A stretch of 64,000 nucleotides of DNA, from assembly GCA_024734555.1 (NCBI GenBank), contig JANPWX010000650.1, positions 11,117 through 75,116 of the forward strand, written 5' to 3'. Position 1 is the first letter of the stretch. Each line of letters opens with the position of its first letter. Under the pieces are notes generated by a model that was given only the letters and a program-made list of their open reading frames with translations, searched no databases and had not been told where the DNA came from. This DNA comes from Trochalopteron elliotii (taxonomy: Eukaryota > Chordata > Aves > Passeriformes > Leiothrichidae). The position numbers and the translations under genes are program-made. Of the stretch, positions 35,437-46,569 are shown in pieces.

Positions 35437-35472
35437 ATCACAGAATCACAGAATGGTCTGGGTTGGAGGGTT
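35437..35472 (-). mobile_element. CR1 LINE 3' tip, split from its body
   Basis: AATCACAGAATCACAGAATGG followed by TCTGGGTTGGAGG. The rest of a CR1 in the same orientation resumes at about 36051. Confidence 0.85.
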
Positions 35473-36050
35473 CGGGTTTCTTATCTTCTTTTCTTCATGT
35501 CAGAGCTGGGATTAATGCACAGGAGTCACAGATCCATGTTCAGACTCAGTGTTAATTCTTACCTATAACACAGTCTCATGACTTGTGAGTTCTAGCTAAT
35601 AAGGTAGAAAATGGCTGTCTCTCTAACTCTTTCCAAAGTTATTTAAGCTCTATTTGCCCAATAATGAGATGACACCTATATTATTTATATTTTTAACCCA
35701 GTAATGACCACCCAAGGCCTGCAATGCAGACCTTTTTCACGCAGTTAGAAAAAAAAAAACCACCCAAACCCAAGAAGAAGGTGGTGAAGAAGAAGGACTT
35801 AGACAACGCCCTAAATCCTCCATATTGCCCTATATGTGTCACTATATACTAAAACCCCATATTCTAAGTTTTTCACCCTGTGAGAGCACACTATAACATT
35901 CAAACTCCACACCCACAACCCCAGTGCTGTCACTCAATTTTGTTCCATGGCCTCAGGTCAAATGTGGTGTTTGCTTGAGGGTCAGTGTCTTTTATCACAG
36001 AAAGCCTGAAATTCTCAGTCTCCAGGGTTCCAACAGCAGGGGACTTCAAA
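35473..36050. mobile_element. Probable ERV/LTR sequence inserted in a CR1
   Basis: About 580 bp between two collinear CR1 pieces. It is AT-rich and contains an AAGAAGAAGGTGGTGAAGAA segment and TATATGTGTCACTATATAC. This style resembles long avian ERV LTRs as I remember them, but ends, TSD and strand could not be fixed. Confidence 0.38.
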
Positions 36051-36180
36051 CCTCATCACCTTTAAAGCTCATCCCCTTCCACCTCCCACTATCCCAGGTT
36101 GTTCCAAGCCCTGTCCAACCTGGCCTTGAGCATTACCAGGGATCCAGGGGCAGTCACAGCTCCTTGGGACACCCATCACT
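36051..36180 (-). mobile_element. CR1 LINE body fragment
   Basis: ACCTTTAAAGCTCATCC, CCACTATCCCAGGTTGTTCC, AAGCCCTGTCCAACCTGG and GGGATCCAGGGGCAGTCACAG. Confidence 0.88.
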
Positions 36181-37204
36181 TCACACACACCCTGGGCTCC
36201 ATGAAGTGTCCTCCCAGCTTCAAATGCACCTTGTTAATTCCACTGGGACCGTGCCAGCATGCCTGAGGACCCAACACAGTCTGTTACCTGGTTTCCAGTG
36301 CCCCAAAGTAATTCCTTCCAAAGCCCATTTTCCCTATTCACCAACCCATCATAAAAAAAAACCCTGCAAACACCCAGCATTAAAAACCTGCTGGGGAACA
36401 CACTGGGATTTGTGGCAGCAGAAGTGCCAGAGACATTACCAAATAGCTATGCAAAAAGCTCTATTTTTAAACCTTCACCTTGGCTACCTATTAACTCCTT
36501 TCCTCCTGGGAAGAGGCACAGAGATTCCTCAGTTTGCAGACAGCAGCAGCCCCAATCCCTGCCTTTTAACCTTTATGATTTGTTTTCATCTCCAGGAGGG
36601 AGAACTGCACCCCCTGGGCTCCATCTCCAGGCTGGGCTGTGTTAGTTTTGGACAGACCCTGAGCTGTTTCATACTTGGCACTGGCAGGGATTTGTTACAC
36701 CAGCTGCTCAATAACAACACACCTGTAAAGCAAAGCCTGGGCTGGGGGCTGCAGGGGGACTCAGGGTGGGTTTAATTATCTCAGGGTGCCACGGTGATGC
36801 CAGCATGACCTCATGGTTTATTTTAGCCTGATCTGACAGGATGAAGAGCCTGTGTTTGCTCAGCTGTGTCTGCTCCCTCCAGGAGACCTGGCTGACCCAA
36901 GGGCCAAACCCCTGCTCCTGACATGGGCACCTGCAGGCAGGAGCTGGAGCCATTCACCCATCCTTAATGAAGTTGCATCTCTTCCCTGCTGATGGGTAAT
37001 CAATTCTCCTCTTGGACAGCTTCACTGATAGTGGCTGGGGGTTTGGTTTGGCTTTCCAAGCTGATGAAAAGGATTTAATTCTCTCTTTTGGAAGTCTGTT
37101 GCCTTCCTACAGCGAGCCAGGAAGCTGCAAACCCAATGGCATCCACATAAAGGCTGGGAAAACATCTCTGTGGCAAGCTGAAGGCTCGGGCAGGAAAATA
37201 TGAG
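36181..37204. other. No recognisable feature
   Basis: Unique sequence. The 283-codon frame that starts at 35924 runs through the CR1 above and has no domain. Confidence 0.45.
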
Positions 37205-37360
37205 GCTCGTTTACATAATAATTATAACTCACACTCTCACAGAACCTTTCAGCAGGGGATTAAAAAGCACTTTGCAAACATTATCGACCACAGCTCTGCT
37301 CTGAGGTAGGTATGATCCCTCCTTTCTCTCCAGGAGGAGCCAAGGCAGACAAAGGTGATT
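37205..37360 (+). mobile_element. Possible MIR/L2-like ancient relic
   Basis: ATAATAATTATAACTCACAC, AAAGCACTTTGCAAACATTA and CTCTGAGGTAGGTATGATCC, in that order and spacing, resemble old amniote MIR/L2-type elements (AGCACTTTACAAACATTA...TGAGGTAGGTA). Diverged; no library check made. Confidence 0.45.
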
Positions 37361-37520
37361 TTCCAGCCCGTGTTTTAAGAAGGCAGCCAGCACATTTGGG
37401 GTCTTCAGTGTTGGGATGCTGGATGTGAAATCACAGGAGGTCTGGTGATCCCACTGGATTCAGTGCCTGTGTTTCAGCTGGGGTTGGGATGATGAGAATC
37501 CTCACAAACCTGCCCTAAAA
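37361..37520. other. No recognisable feature
   Basis: Short spacer. Confidence 0.5.
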
Positions 37521-37556
37521 TCATGGAATGTGCTGAGCTGGAAGGGGCCCACGAGG
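37521..37556 (-). mobile_element. Older CR1 3' tip interrupted by a younger CR1
   Basis: ATCATGGAATGTGCTGAGC then TGGAAGGGGCCCACGAGGATCA is the tip of a CR1 of the 'GAGTTGGAAGGGACCCACAAGGATCA' branch. A second CR1 tip follows at once. Confidence 0.82.
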
Positions 37557-37730
37557 ATCACAGAATCCCAGAGTGTTTTGGGTTGGAAAGGACATTAAAG
37601 ATCATCTCATTCCAACCCCCTGTCATGGCCAGGGACACTTCCACAGTCCCAGGCTGCTCCAAAGCTCATCCAACCTGGCCTTGGACACTGCCAGGGATCC
37701 AGGGGCAGCCACAGCTTCTCTGGAATCAAG
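37557..37730 (-). mobile_element. CR1 LINE 3' end
   Basis: CACAGAATCCCAGAGTG tail and tip, GTTTTGGGTTGGAAAGGAC, TTAAAGATCATCTCATTCC, GGATCCAGGGGCAGCCACAG. It joins directly to the older tip at 37521-37556. Confidence 0.92.
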
Positions 37731-39049
37731 TCCAAATCCCATCCCTGCACAGGACAGACCCCAAAATCCCACCACGTGTCTGTTTTGAGAAATTCAGCTA
37801 CAGGGCTCCTGCACCCAAAAGCAGTGACCACTTTCACAAATAAAGACCTATAATAAAACAGAGATTAGAGTCCAAGAGCTGTAATTACCAAAGCTTTGGA
37901 ATAAATGCACTATTTCAGCATTATTAATATGCAAGCTAGGAGAAAAATAACATGGTTTTTATCACTCCTCCTGCTTTAGGGAATAACCAGATGTACCACG
38001 GAGCACAGTTCATTCCATCCTCACTAATTTCTGGGCCTGCAAGGAAGATTAATAGATTTTTGCTCTCCCCACAAAGTTTAACTACAGAATTGAAGGATAC
38101 CAAGTCACACTGGAGACAAAAAGAATGCTGAGATCACCTCTTCCCTCTTGCCTTACAAACAGGACACAGTCAGGACAAGGGAGATACCAGGAGCATGAGA
38201 GGCAGGAGTTGTGACAGCTCTGCCAAACCATCCCCTAGAACCATGGTCACACCATGGCACAGGCCTTGGAAAAATCCACCCCAGGCCCTGCAGAAGGAAT
38301 GTTTCCTGGAAATCTTGAAAGGCCATGGGAAATCTGACCTTTAGGAGAAGAGGAGAGGTGACCCTGAGCTGGCTGCAAGGGTTAACTCACTAACCCTGCT
38401 CCCAGTGCAAACATGCACTGAGCTCAATTACTCTACCCAGGTTTTAAAAGGACCATAAAACATATATTGCATTGGCAAGATGGCCAAAAGCACCCCTGGG
38501 ATGTGTGCTCTGAACTGCTTAAAGAGGCTTTGCCTGAGTTGATTTTTATTTTTTGGTTGGGTTGGGGTTTTTGCTCTTTGCTTATCCAATCCATCTGCAG
38601 CCTGGTGAGGTATGTGCATAAACTCTGGGAGATTAAGGAGCTTCTATCTAAGTGCTCCACTGACACAAACAGATCACAGTGGACCAAAGGGATCAAATTC
38701 CAGAATATCAGAGGATCTGTCTCCCACTGATGGCCAGCACAGGGCATGATCCTGCATCCCTAAAGCTGAGCCTAAATCAAGGCACGGACTCCCAGCTCAC
38801 TGCTGCTTTCCACAATTTTTCTCTGGACCACTCCAGTCTCAGTGGCCTTCTGTCTGAGTCCAGGGCATCCCTTTGGTTGCCCTGGATGGTCACAGACCTT
38901 GGCAGACCCAAGAAAGAGGGTTTGAATCCTGGACAAGGGGGTCTGTCCAGGGGGGTTGCCTGGCACAGAGCCCAGGAAGACACAGGCTTTGATTTCAGTC
39001 CATGGGAAAAGCTTCCAACATTGAGAGAAGAATTACAAGTCACAAAGGT
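37731..39049. other. No recognisable feature
   Basis: Unique sequence; nothing supported. Confidence 0.45.
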
Positions 39050-39548
39050 GTGAAAACAGTAGTTTAGCACAGCACAGGGTGGAAAATTTGGTAGTTTTGG
39101 GATTGTTAGAATGGAGATGACGTGGGGACAAGATGGAGATTTTAGGGCAGTGCCCTGGGTTCTTCTTGTTCTCCCTTGGCCTCCATCTCCTGATGGGACG
39201 TGGGCACAAAGAAGTTGAGAGGAGATTGGGTCAAGGTAGAAATGACCTTTTTAGTATAGATAATAGGCATTGGCACAGAATTGTAAATATTAAGTACATA
39301 ATTATCTGTATAAGAAGGCAGTGACCTCCCATCACGGGGGGAGTCACCTGTGTCTGAGCTGCTGTGAACATCTCACCGGGCACAGAGAAATTTGTAAGAT
39401 AAGAAATAATAAACACGTGAGAAACCCAAGAAACAACAAGACCTAGAGACTCCTCTTCATTCTCGTGCCAACTCAAAGCCTTCAGAGGGCAAAAAAGACC
39501 CACCCAAATCACCACCCGAATCTCGGGTGAGAGAAAACCTAAACCCGA
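39050..39548 (+). mobile_element. ERV LTR (family D), about 500 bp
   Basis: Contains TATAAG at 39309-39314 and AATAAA at 39408-39413 about 100 bp later, as in an LTR. The 3' part is shared with 1-195. The last 30 bp carry an 8-bp inverted repeat, TCTCGGGT and ACCCGAGA. The 5' end (TGTGAAAACAG near 39050) is a guess. No TSD or internal viral genes were seen. Confidence 0.6.
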
Positions 39549-40633
39549 GAGCCTTCCCCACTCTCAGCCCAGCTGCTCCTCAGGCATGCAAAGAAGCCTT
39601 AAAATGTGGCTGCATTCAGGGGAGAAACTGCATAAAAGTGACACCTCATTAGCGCAAACATCTTCCCCTCGGTGCTCCTGGTGAGTCACACTGGAGCAGA
39701 AACACAAACACATGTTTTTACTCCTCGGACCCAGCACGGTGCCAGTGCAGCCCGGGAAAAGCCCAGGAGGGTCTGGGTCAGCTCGTGTTGTCATCACAAA
39801 ACAAGCAGCCCCGCAGTGCACATGGCAACAAAACACTCTCCTTCCCACACAACACCCTCTGCTCTGGCAGAGTTCTTCTGCAGGTAGGGGGGGAGAGGCT
39901 CCAGGGTGCAGGAGGGGGTTTTGAGGATGAGGAACAGACTGATGAAAGTGCTTTTTATAATATTCCAATGCTGGTGTTGGCAGTGACAGGGGGTGCAAAG
40001 CTGCAGGCATTCACTGTGACTGTGGTGAATTTGCTGGCTCAGGGGTTTGCTCTCTGGGTTTAGTGGTGTTGTGGCACTAAGCTGAGCATGAATAACATGC
40101 AAAGAGGCCTGATCAGCTGTTAGGAGCAGCTTTAATTGCCATCTGAGTGGGGAAACTGAGGCACAAGCTCACGATTTGCCCACACCCAGTGTAAGTTAAC
40201 AGGAGCTGAGAGCCCGAGGCACAGCAACACCAAGTGATGTGAAATTACAGTCCTGAAACTACACACAGGGGATTCTGCCTGAGCAGAGGATGCAACTGCT
40301 TCAGGTCAGGTGAAACAGAAACATCACAGCCCACATCACCTGGCACAGCCACGTTCTCCTGCTCTGTGATGGAATTAAACAAGCTCCAGTGATTTCCCAC
40401 CTCAGGGAGTGAATGGTTAATGGTATCAGGAACAAAACTGAGGTTCCCACTCCCTCAGCGACTTCCAAAGGGCTCTCTGGGTAAAGCACAGCAACAAAGG
40501 CCAGTTTTTGTACTAAAACACCTAATCCAGCCTTAGCCTACAGCACAGAAGGCAGCCTGGCACTCATGGCACTGGGTGAAGCTGGGAGAGAAACCCCCTC
40601 AGATGGGCTGGAGCAATCCAGGTGCTCTTAAAC
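39549..40633. other. Mostly unrecognised
   Basis: Unique sequence except for a possible MIR/L2-like core at about 40140-40200. Confidence 0.45.
40140..40200 (+). mobile_element. Possible MIR/L2-type relic
   Basis: GTGGGGAAACTGAGGCACAAG then CGATTTGCCCACACCCAGTG resembles the GGGAAACTGAGGCACAGA...CTTGCCCAAGGTCAC core of MIR/L2-type elements. Confidence 0.4.
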
Positions 40634-40920
40634 TGTTGCTGGAGGACACGAAAGAACCACACTCACCCATCAAATTGAGAAGTGAGAAGAGGAAGAGAAG
40701 GTTTATTATGATTTGGGGTTTAAATAGAGTTTGGAATTTGTTCAGGGATTGAGGGATGAGAGTAACACCTCTCTGACCCCAGTGGTCAACTTAGAAGTCC
40801 ATCAATTTGTCCTTCCCCCTGGAAAGGAATGCATATTTACAAAATGTCAGTCTTTGGTTTTGGTGAGAAAGCTCCAGTAGAAATGTAAAAACATCAGAAG
40901 GCTGAAAAATGAGGGCGACA
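40634..40920 (-). mobile_element. Solo ERV LTR (family A), minus strand
   Basis: Plus-strand ends are TGTTGCTGGAGG and GAGGGCGACA. It aligns along its length with the family A copies at 53954 and 54509: CATCAGAAGGCTGAAAAAT, CTTTTCCCCCTGGAAAGGAATG-type block, AGAAGTCCATCAATTTGTC. AATAAA (complement of 40702-40707) is in place. Flanks TTAAAC and TGAAAT agree at four of six positions, a poor TSD. Confidence 0.85.
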
Positions 40921-41034
40921 TGAAATCTCCTTTTAACACAAACCCAAGGGCTGAGGCCAGCCTTGCAGCAGTGCAGGTATTCCAGATTGGGGCCACCCTG
41001 CAGCCATGCCTCAGGAATTGCTTCCTGTGTTACC
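40921..41034. other. No recognisable feature
   Basis: Short spacer. Confidence 0.5.
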
Positions 41035-41195
41035 AGGCAGGTGAGGTTCCCATCCCTGGCAGTGTCCAAGGCCAGGCTGGACAGGGTTTGCACAACCTGG
41101 GGTAGTGGAAGCTGTTCCTGCCCATGGCAGGGGGTGGAACAAGATGATCTTTAGGGCCTTTTCCAAGCCAAACCATTTGATGATTCCACAGCTCT
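41035..41195 (+). mobile_element. CR1 LINE 3' end, plus strand
   Basis: CCCTGGCAGTGTCCAAGGCC, AGGCTGGACAGGGTTTGCAC, CTGCCCATGGCAGGGGGTGG, GATGATCTTTAGGGCC and CCAAGCCAAACCATTTGATGA. Confidence 0.92.
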
Positions 41196-43226
41196 GTGAG
41201 ATACCCTCTGCTCGAGCTGAACTGAGTCATGCGAGTTTAGTCATCACCAAAACCCATCCAAAGCTGTTCCACTCCTCAGATGCTTTTATCTCATAGTGCC
41301 AGGAACTACAACATCCTGGAAAAAGTCTTGAGAAAGAAGTTTTGCTTCAGCACAATACTTTGGACTTGCAAAACCTGACAAAACAAGCCCAGTTCAGCAA
41401 CAAGAACAACCCCAAATCTGCTGAAAAGAAACTTTGGGAGTTTCCTTTCACTAGAGCACCAGCACTGAAGAGTTCTGTAACAGCTTTTAACAGGCAATAC
41501 TTGAGCTCATGGGCTGAGAGTGATCCCATTTTGGGTTTTGCCTTGTTTTCTATGTTCTCTATATTCTTCACACACATATTTGGAGCTCTGTAACCTGTTG
41601 TATTAGTGGCCAGTTTTCCCAGTAATTTCCCATGGCCTTTCCTTAGGCAGAAAGACAAAACAAAATCCAGAGCTCCAAGCCCCAGGGGTACAAGGCCCCT
41701 GTGCTATCCTGGTCCTTCCAGGCTGCCAAGGTTGAGAACAATTCTTGGAGATACATTTGATGGACAAAGTGCAGCCAGTGCTGAGGGGGAGACTTCAAAG
41801 AAAGAGCTGGGGGGGAATTGATCACCACTTCTCCTCCTAATTGGTGCTTTTTATCAATTATGCTAATTTCCTAAAACCTTTAAAAATGTCCTCACCCCTG
41901 TCAGGGTGGGCTTTTGTGGACATCTTTCCATAACTGCCCCTGAAGGTCTTCAAATAAAGATCCACTTTTATGTCTATCACCTCCTTACTAAAATTATCTC
42001 GAGTTGCATTTCCAGGCTGGGAAAAAGGCAGCAGGAAAAAAACCCACCCCTGGTGGCCCCAAACCTGGGTGAAGGCTCCAAGTACAGTCCTGCCTTCCAG
42101 ATCCAGACAGAGCATCACTGAAAAGCAAGTCAAAGCCAGGGCCAGGCAGTTTTTTCAGGCTGAAAATGACTGTACTTGGAACTCAGAGACTGTTCTGAGC
42201 TACACTTCATCACGTGTCTCTCTTCCTGATTTTGTACCCCTCCACTTGTCACAGAGGGTGGTCACACAACCCCTGAGCTCTGATGGTCCCCAGAGCCCAG
42301 CCCAGATCAGGCACTGGCATCTCTCTGCAGCCCATTCCAGCCAGAAATGGCACACAGGGCACAGCTCTGATTAGAAAAAGCTGTTTCACAATGAAATGCA
42401 GTTACAGGACAACTGGTGGATTCTGCCAGGAAGAGTTTATTTTGTGTTTTTTCTTTTTTTTTTTTTTTTTCCCCAAACTAAACTAAAGTAGAAAAATGTG
42501 TGATTTTTGTTACTGGTGAAAGGTGCTGGATTTGTACTCAAAGGAAGCCCAGGGTTGTGAAATGAGCTGGGGAGAACTCATTGCCTGATCTGATCAACTT
42601 TTGCAGTGTCCTGACTTTCTTCACATCCACATCACTGCAGCAAGAACTCAGAAATACCATTTTTAAGGATTCTCCATTAGCTTCTGACCGTAAATCAGAA
42701 TACCTGACCTAAGAATCACCAAGATTCAAGTGTTCATATTCCTCCCCTAAGATTTTTCAGTAGAAAAACCTCAGTTTCCTACAGGAATTTCCAAGGCCTG
42801 AAAAACATTTAACCAAAATCCCTCTAGAAGAGATTAGTAACCAGCATGGTAAGCAAACCTCAGCAGGGGTCGGATCTTAATTTTCCATCTGCAGATCAGG
42901 AACATGAGGAACATGAGGAACAACTCACCCTTGGCTTAGATTGTTTTCCCACCTCTGGTGGTGCAAGGGCTGGGGGATTATCCCAGGAGCTCTTAAAAAA
43001 AGATGTCTGGGTTTAAACATCCACCACCCAACTAGTGAAAACACATCAGCCAATACAGGATTTTGGAGAAACGAGGAAAAGGAAAGATATTTGTGTGCTG
43101 ATAGTGGTAGAGAGGATGACTGAGAAGGAGGTGGGGTGAAGAAACTTTAAATCCAAATCCCCTTTAGCTAAAGCATCACTTCAAACTAAATGTTGGCAAC
43201 AGCAGCTCCAGCTGACAGCTCTGAGT
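41196..43226. other. No recognisable feature
   Basis: About 2 kb of unique sequence; a T-run of about 18 at 42450-42470. No gene recognised. Confidence 0.45.
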
Positions 43227-43522
43227 AATCACAGAATCCTGGAATGCTTTGGGTGGGAAGGGACCTTAAAGATCATCTTGTCCCACCCCTGCCATGAGCA
43301 GGGACACCTTCCACTGTCCCAGGTTGCTCCAAACCCCTTCCAGCCTGGCCTTGGACACTGTCAGGGATCCAGGGGCAGCCACAGCTGGTCTGGGCACCCT
43401 GTGCCAGGGCCTCCCCACCCTCACAGAGAAGAATTTATTCCCAATATCCCATCTAACCCTGCCCTGTGGCAGTGGGAAACCATTCCCCCTTGTCCTGTCC
43501 CTCCAGGCCCTGGTCCAAGATC
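43227..43522 (-). mobile_element. CR1 LINE 3' end, about 295 bp
   Basis: Nearly complete 3' segment: AATCACAGAATCCTGGAATG, CTTTGGGTGGGAAGGGACC, GACACCTTCCACTGTCCC, GGGATCCAGGGGCAGCCACAG, GTGGCAGTGGGAAACCATTC, CTTGTCCTGTCCCTCC. Little diverged, so probably one of the younger copies. Confidence 0.95.
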
Positions 43523-45095
43523 ATGGCATTGTACTTGCCCTTCTATCACAGGGGGAAAGAACATCTAAGCAAAGAAGGATCCTGTTCTGTGGGAAAGAAA
43601 ACAAATCTGTTGTGTGCTGCTTTCAGCACCAACCCTGCCTGTCCCCAGGGCAGGGTCCCCAACACCCCCCGTGTCACTCAGCACCCAGCACAGCCCTCCA
43701 GAGCAAACACAAAGCTGGGGCTGCTTCACACCACCAGACAATGTTCTCTGCAGCGTTTTTCTTGGCCAGGGAAGGGCTTGCAGGCTTGATTAATTCTGCT
43801 GAGGGGAGAGGCAGTGGATTCCAGGCCACTGATGGGACGTGGGGATGGAAACCATCACTGCTGAGCACGCGAGTGAGGCTGCTCCAGGGGAGTCCCCACA
43901 AGTGCTGAGCCCTTCCCAAGGTGCAGCTGCTCACACCAAAGCTCCACTGCTGCCCCACTGCTGTGAAAAATAGGGCTGGGAAAGAGTTCAGGATACAAGC
44001 ATTCCAAAGGGCTCCAACCACAAAATAACTTCCCCAATCATGTACAAAAACAATCATTTTGGAAAAGCCTCCTGTGAGTACATACACTCATTTACACTCT
44101 GTTGTTATTATTATACATGTTATTCTCCATTGGTGATGAAATCCATATGTCTGCTTTTTCCCTTCGTTCTTTCTACATTACTATCTGAACCTTTGATTTA
44201 TTTCCTGGCTTTCCAAATTGATTATTCAGAGCCGTAGAGGAGGGAAAACATGATACTGGAGGCCCAGAGACAAAGTCATAAGCAAAAACAAAGGGGGAAA
44301 AAAAAAAAAGAGATCCCAGTGCCAAGTATCACACATCTGTAGTGTCTCTCAACAGAGGTGGGGAAAAACACGGAGCTGTTCCCCGAAATGAAGCAGACAG
44401 GGATTTACTGGGAAAGCCACAGTCAACTAAACTTCTTGGGCAAGGGTTAAGAAACTAAGGACCCGATCTTATAAACACTAAAGCACATACTTAACTGGGT
44501 TCTGACATCAAAGCTGCCTCACGTGAGCAGCATGTGTTTGCAGGGCACCAGGGGTTAGGGCTGCAGCCATAAAAGCATGAGAAGGCTGGGACAGAGAGGC
44601 AAACAAGCAAGGATTAAAAATAACCAAAACACAGAAAGCTGGCGAGGAGCTCTTGGCAGCTAAAATAACAATAGTAAAAAACCCCACGGAAATTCAAACA
44701 TTGCTAACATTCTATATGAGAGGGATCCTCGAGCTGTTTGTTGGCCAGACACAATGCTGAGATGCTCTTGCTGTTGGGACCTTTGTTCTCTGCCACCCCT
44801 CCCAGGGCAACTCCAAAGCCTTGGAGGTGAAAAAACAGCTTTATTTGCTTAAAACTTCTCACCCAAACGAGAGAGGCTGCAGAGCAGGGTGACTGCAGGA
44901 CTGGCAACATCTTCTCAGAGCAATCTTCTCTTTCGTGGTGCTGTGACACTGCCTGATGCAGATAGAGCAAAAGGTTGTTTAATAAAAAGGTTTATTAATA
45001 AATAAGTTGTATGACTTATCCACCTGTCCTGTTCCTTTTGTATCACTGGGAGAGCACCTGCATGTCCCCACTGTGGCTGAGGAGCCATTCCCAGG
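43523..45095. other. No recognisable feature
   Basis: Unique sequence. The last six bases, CCCAGG at 45090-45095, are the left TSD of the next LTR. Confidence 0.45.
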
Positions 45096-45389
45096 TGTAG
45101 CCCTGGTTTCGTGCCTGAGAGGTTTTGGTTTTCTGAAATTCCTTTCCCAGAAAATTTTCTGTAAACAAGAGAACTGTTTTTGTAAACTGCACCTTTGTTA
45201 TTCATTCCTTTTCCTAGGAGTGATGACTTCTTGATGTCCCTCTGCTCTGAGCAGCGTGATTGAAGAAGTTTGTCTTTTGTTCACCAATCAAATTGGTCTG
45301 TGTAAAATAGCATATAAAAGAGACACATCCCAAAAATAAAGGAGTGATTTTCAGCCTTTTCAAGTTCATTGTGGTGTAAAACAGAGTCA
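45096..45389 (+). mobile_element. Solo ERV LTR (family E), perfect 6-bp TSD
   Basis: Starts TGTAGCCCTGGTTTCG and ends AACAGAGTCA. CCCAGG flanks it at 45090-45095 and 45390-45395. TATAAAAG is at 45313-45320 and AATAAA at 45335-45340. It matches the inverted copy at 51652-51948 end to end. The R region ends in TTTTCAGCCTTTTCAAG, echoing the CAGCCTTCTGA motif of family A. Confidence 0.92.
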
Positions 45390-46008
45390 CCCAGGAAGCT
45401 CAGCCTCAGGAAACACATCCCCTGCAGTACAGAGCAAAACAATGTTCAATATTCCCCCAGGTTCCACAGCACAGCCTCTGTGACTCCCCTCACCCTTTGA
45501 AGGGCCAGTTGTTGCCACCTAGAAAACCTCAGGGGAAAAAAAAAAAAACGTTGTAGAAAGTTTACTGTGGTTCAAAATTGCCTTTTTTAATGGTGGATTT
45601 CCACCTCCTTCTCATGGGCAGAGAGGAAAAGCCTCACCCGTCACTGCCCTTGTGCAACTTCTGCCAGCTCACAAGAGCAACACTTGGAAATGTCAAGCTC
45701 GAGCTGGAAAAACTTAGAGACAGCAAAAAAGTGAGGAAAAAAACCCCCACTTACCCACGACTTGCAAGTTTCCTGTGGGAAAATTAGGATTTTTTTTGTG
45801 GAAGGCTGTCAAAAAAGGGATTTTTCCCATAACTTACTTTCTTTCAAGGGAAATGCTGGAGTTGCAGCCAGTTCTATTCTAAAGCTCTTTGGTTTCCACT
45901 ATTAGGCTGGGAATATAATAAAAATAAGCTTCCTTGGAAGAGTGCTGGTATTTCTAACTCCTAATAGAGCTGATTTTCAGACCAGCACGAAGAGCCATCA
46001 GTAGCCTC
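45390..46008. other. No recognisable feature
   Basis: Unique sequence with an A-run near 45536-45548. Confidence 0.5.
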
Positions 46009-46569
46009 TCAAAAACTGTCACTGGGAGACAGAGCAGCACTGATTAAAAGTGTCAGTAGGAGCTTTGGAGAACAGTTTAGCTCCTGTTCCCTTCCCCAGG
46101 CTGTTTCCTTCACAATATTTCTCAGAGACAAATTATTAATTATTCTCTGGGAGATGAGAGAGCCTTTGTGGTGTCTTTGCTGCTCAATGTCCACGTCAAG
46201 CTCTGCCAGACTTTGGCTGAGGAGCTTGATCACCTCTTCAGCCACCTCTTCCTCCCCTGGCTCAGCTAGAAACACCTGGCCCAGGCCAGATGTCCAAAAC
46301 CCCCAGCTCTGACACACAAACCTTGTCTGAAGGGAAGGGAGCTGCTCACTGTTCTGGCTGCTGGGAAGAATCTCTCCCCTCTCCTGGCTTTCTTTACCTT
46401 CTCTCAGGTTTCTGGGAGGTCCCAGCAGCTCCACCTTGGGCTGGGAGGGCTCTGTGGACACCCCTTGGGGGAAGATGTGCAGGTTCTGCTGGTTATCACA
46501 CATCAAAAATTGCTTTTTCTGGGCCCTGCTCTTCCACCAGCTGATCATGAACAAGGCAGCAAGTCCCAT
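46009..46569 (-). CDS. Unrecognised 186-codon open frame, weak candidate
   Basis: I do not recognise this protein. The start has a good context (A at -3, G at +4) and an in-frame stop lies just upstream. Residues 1-14 are hydrophobic (GLAALFMISWW) followed by a basic patch (KSRAQKK), like a short membrane anchor. Residues about 108-127 (EEEVAEEVIKLLSQSLAELD) form an amphipathic helix by pattern. The rest is polar. Against it: a frame this long is expected by chance about once in a window this size, no flanking exon was found, and neighbours are transposons. The pattern of anchor plus amphipathic helix recalls A-kinase anchoring proteins, but that is only a loose resemblance. Possible internal splice signals (AAG/GTAAAG near codon 59) make the frame even less certain. 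Confidence 0.18.
   Translation of the reverse strand: MGLAALFMISWWKSRAQKKQFLMCDNQQNLHIFPQGVSTEPSQPKVELLGPPRNLREGKESQERGEILPSSQNSEQLPSLQTRFVCQSWGFWTSGLGQVFLAEPGEEEVAEEVIKLLSQSLAELDVDIEQQRHHKGSLISQRIINNLSLRNIVKETAWGREQELNCSPKLLLTLLISAALSPSDSF

Noticed and set aside
35924..36775. 283-codon frame, the longest plus-strand frame outside tandem repeats
   Set aside because: It begins in the ERV-like insertion, crosses a CR1 fragment, and has no recognisable domain.
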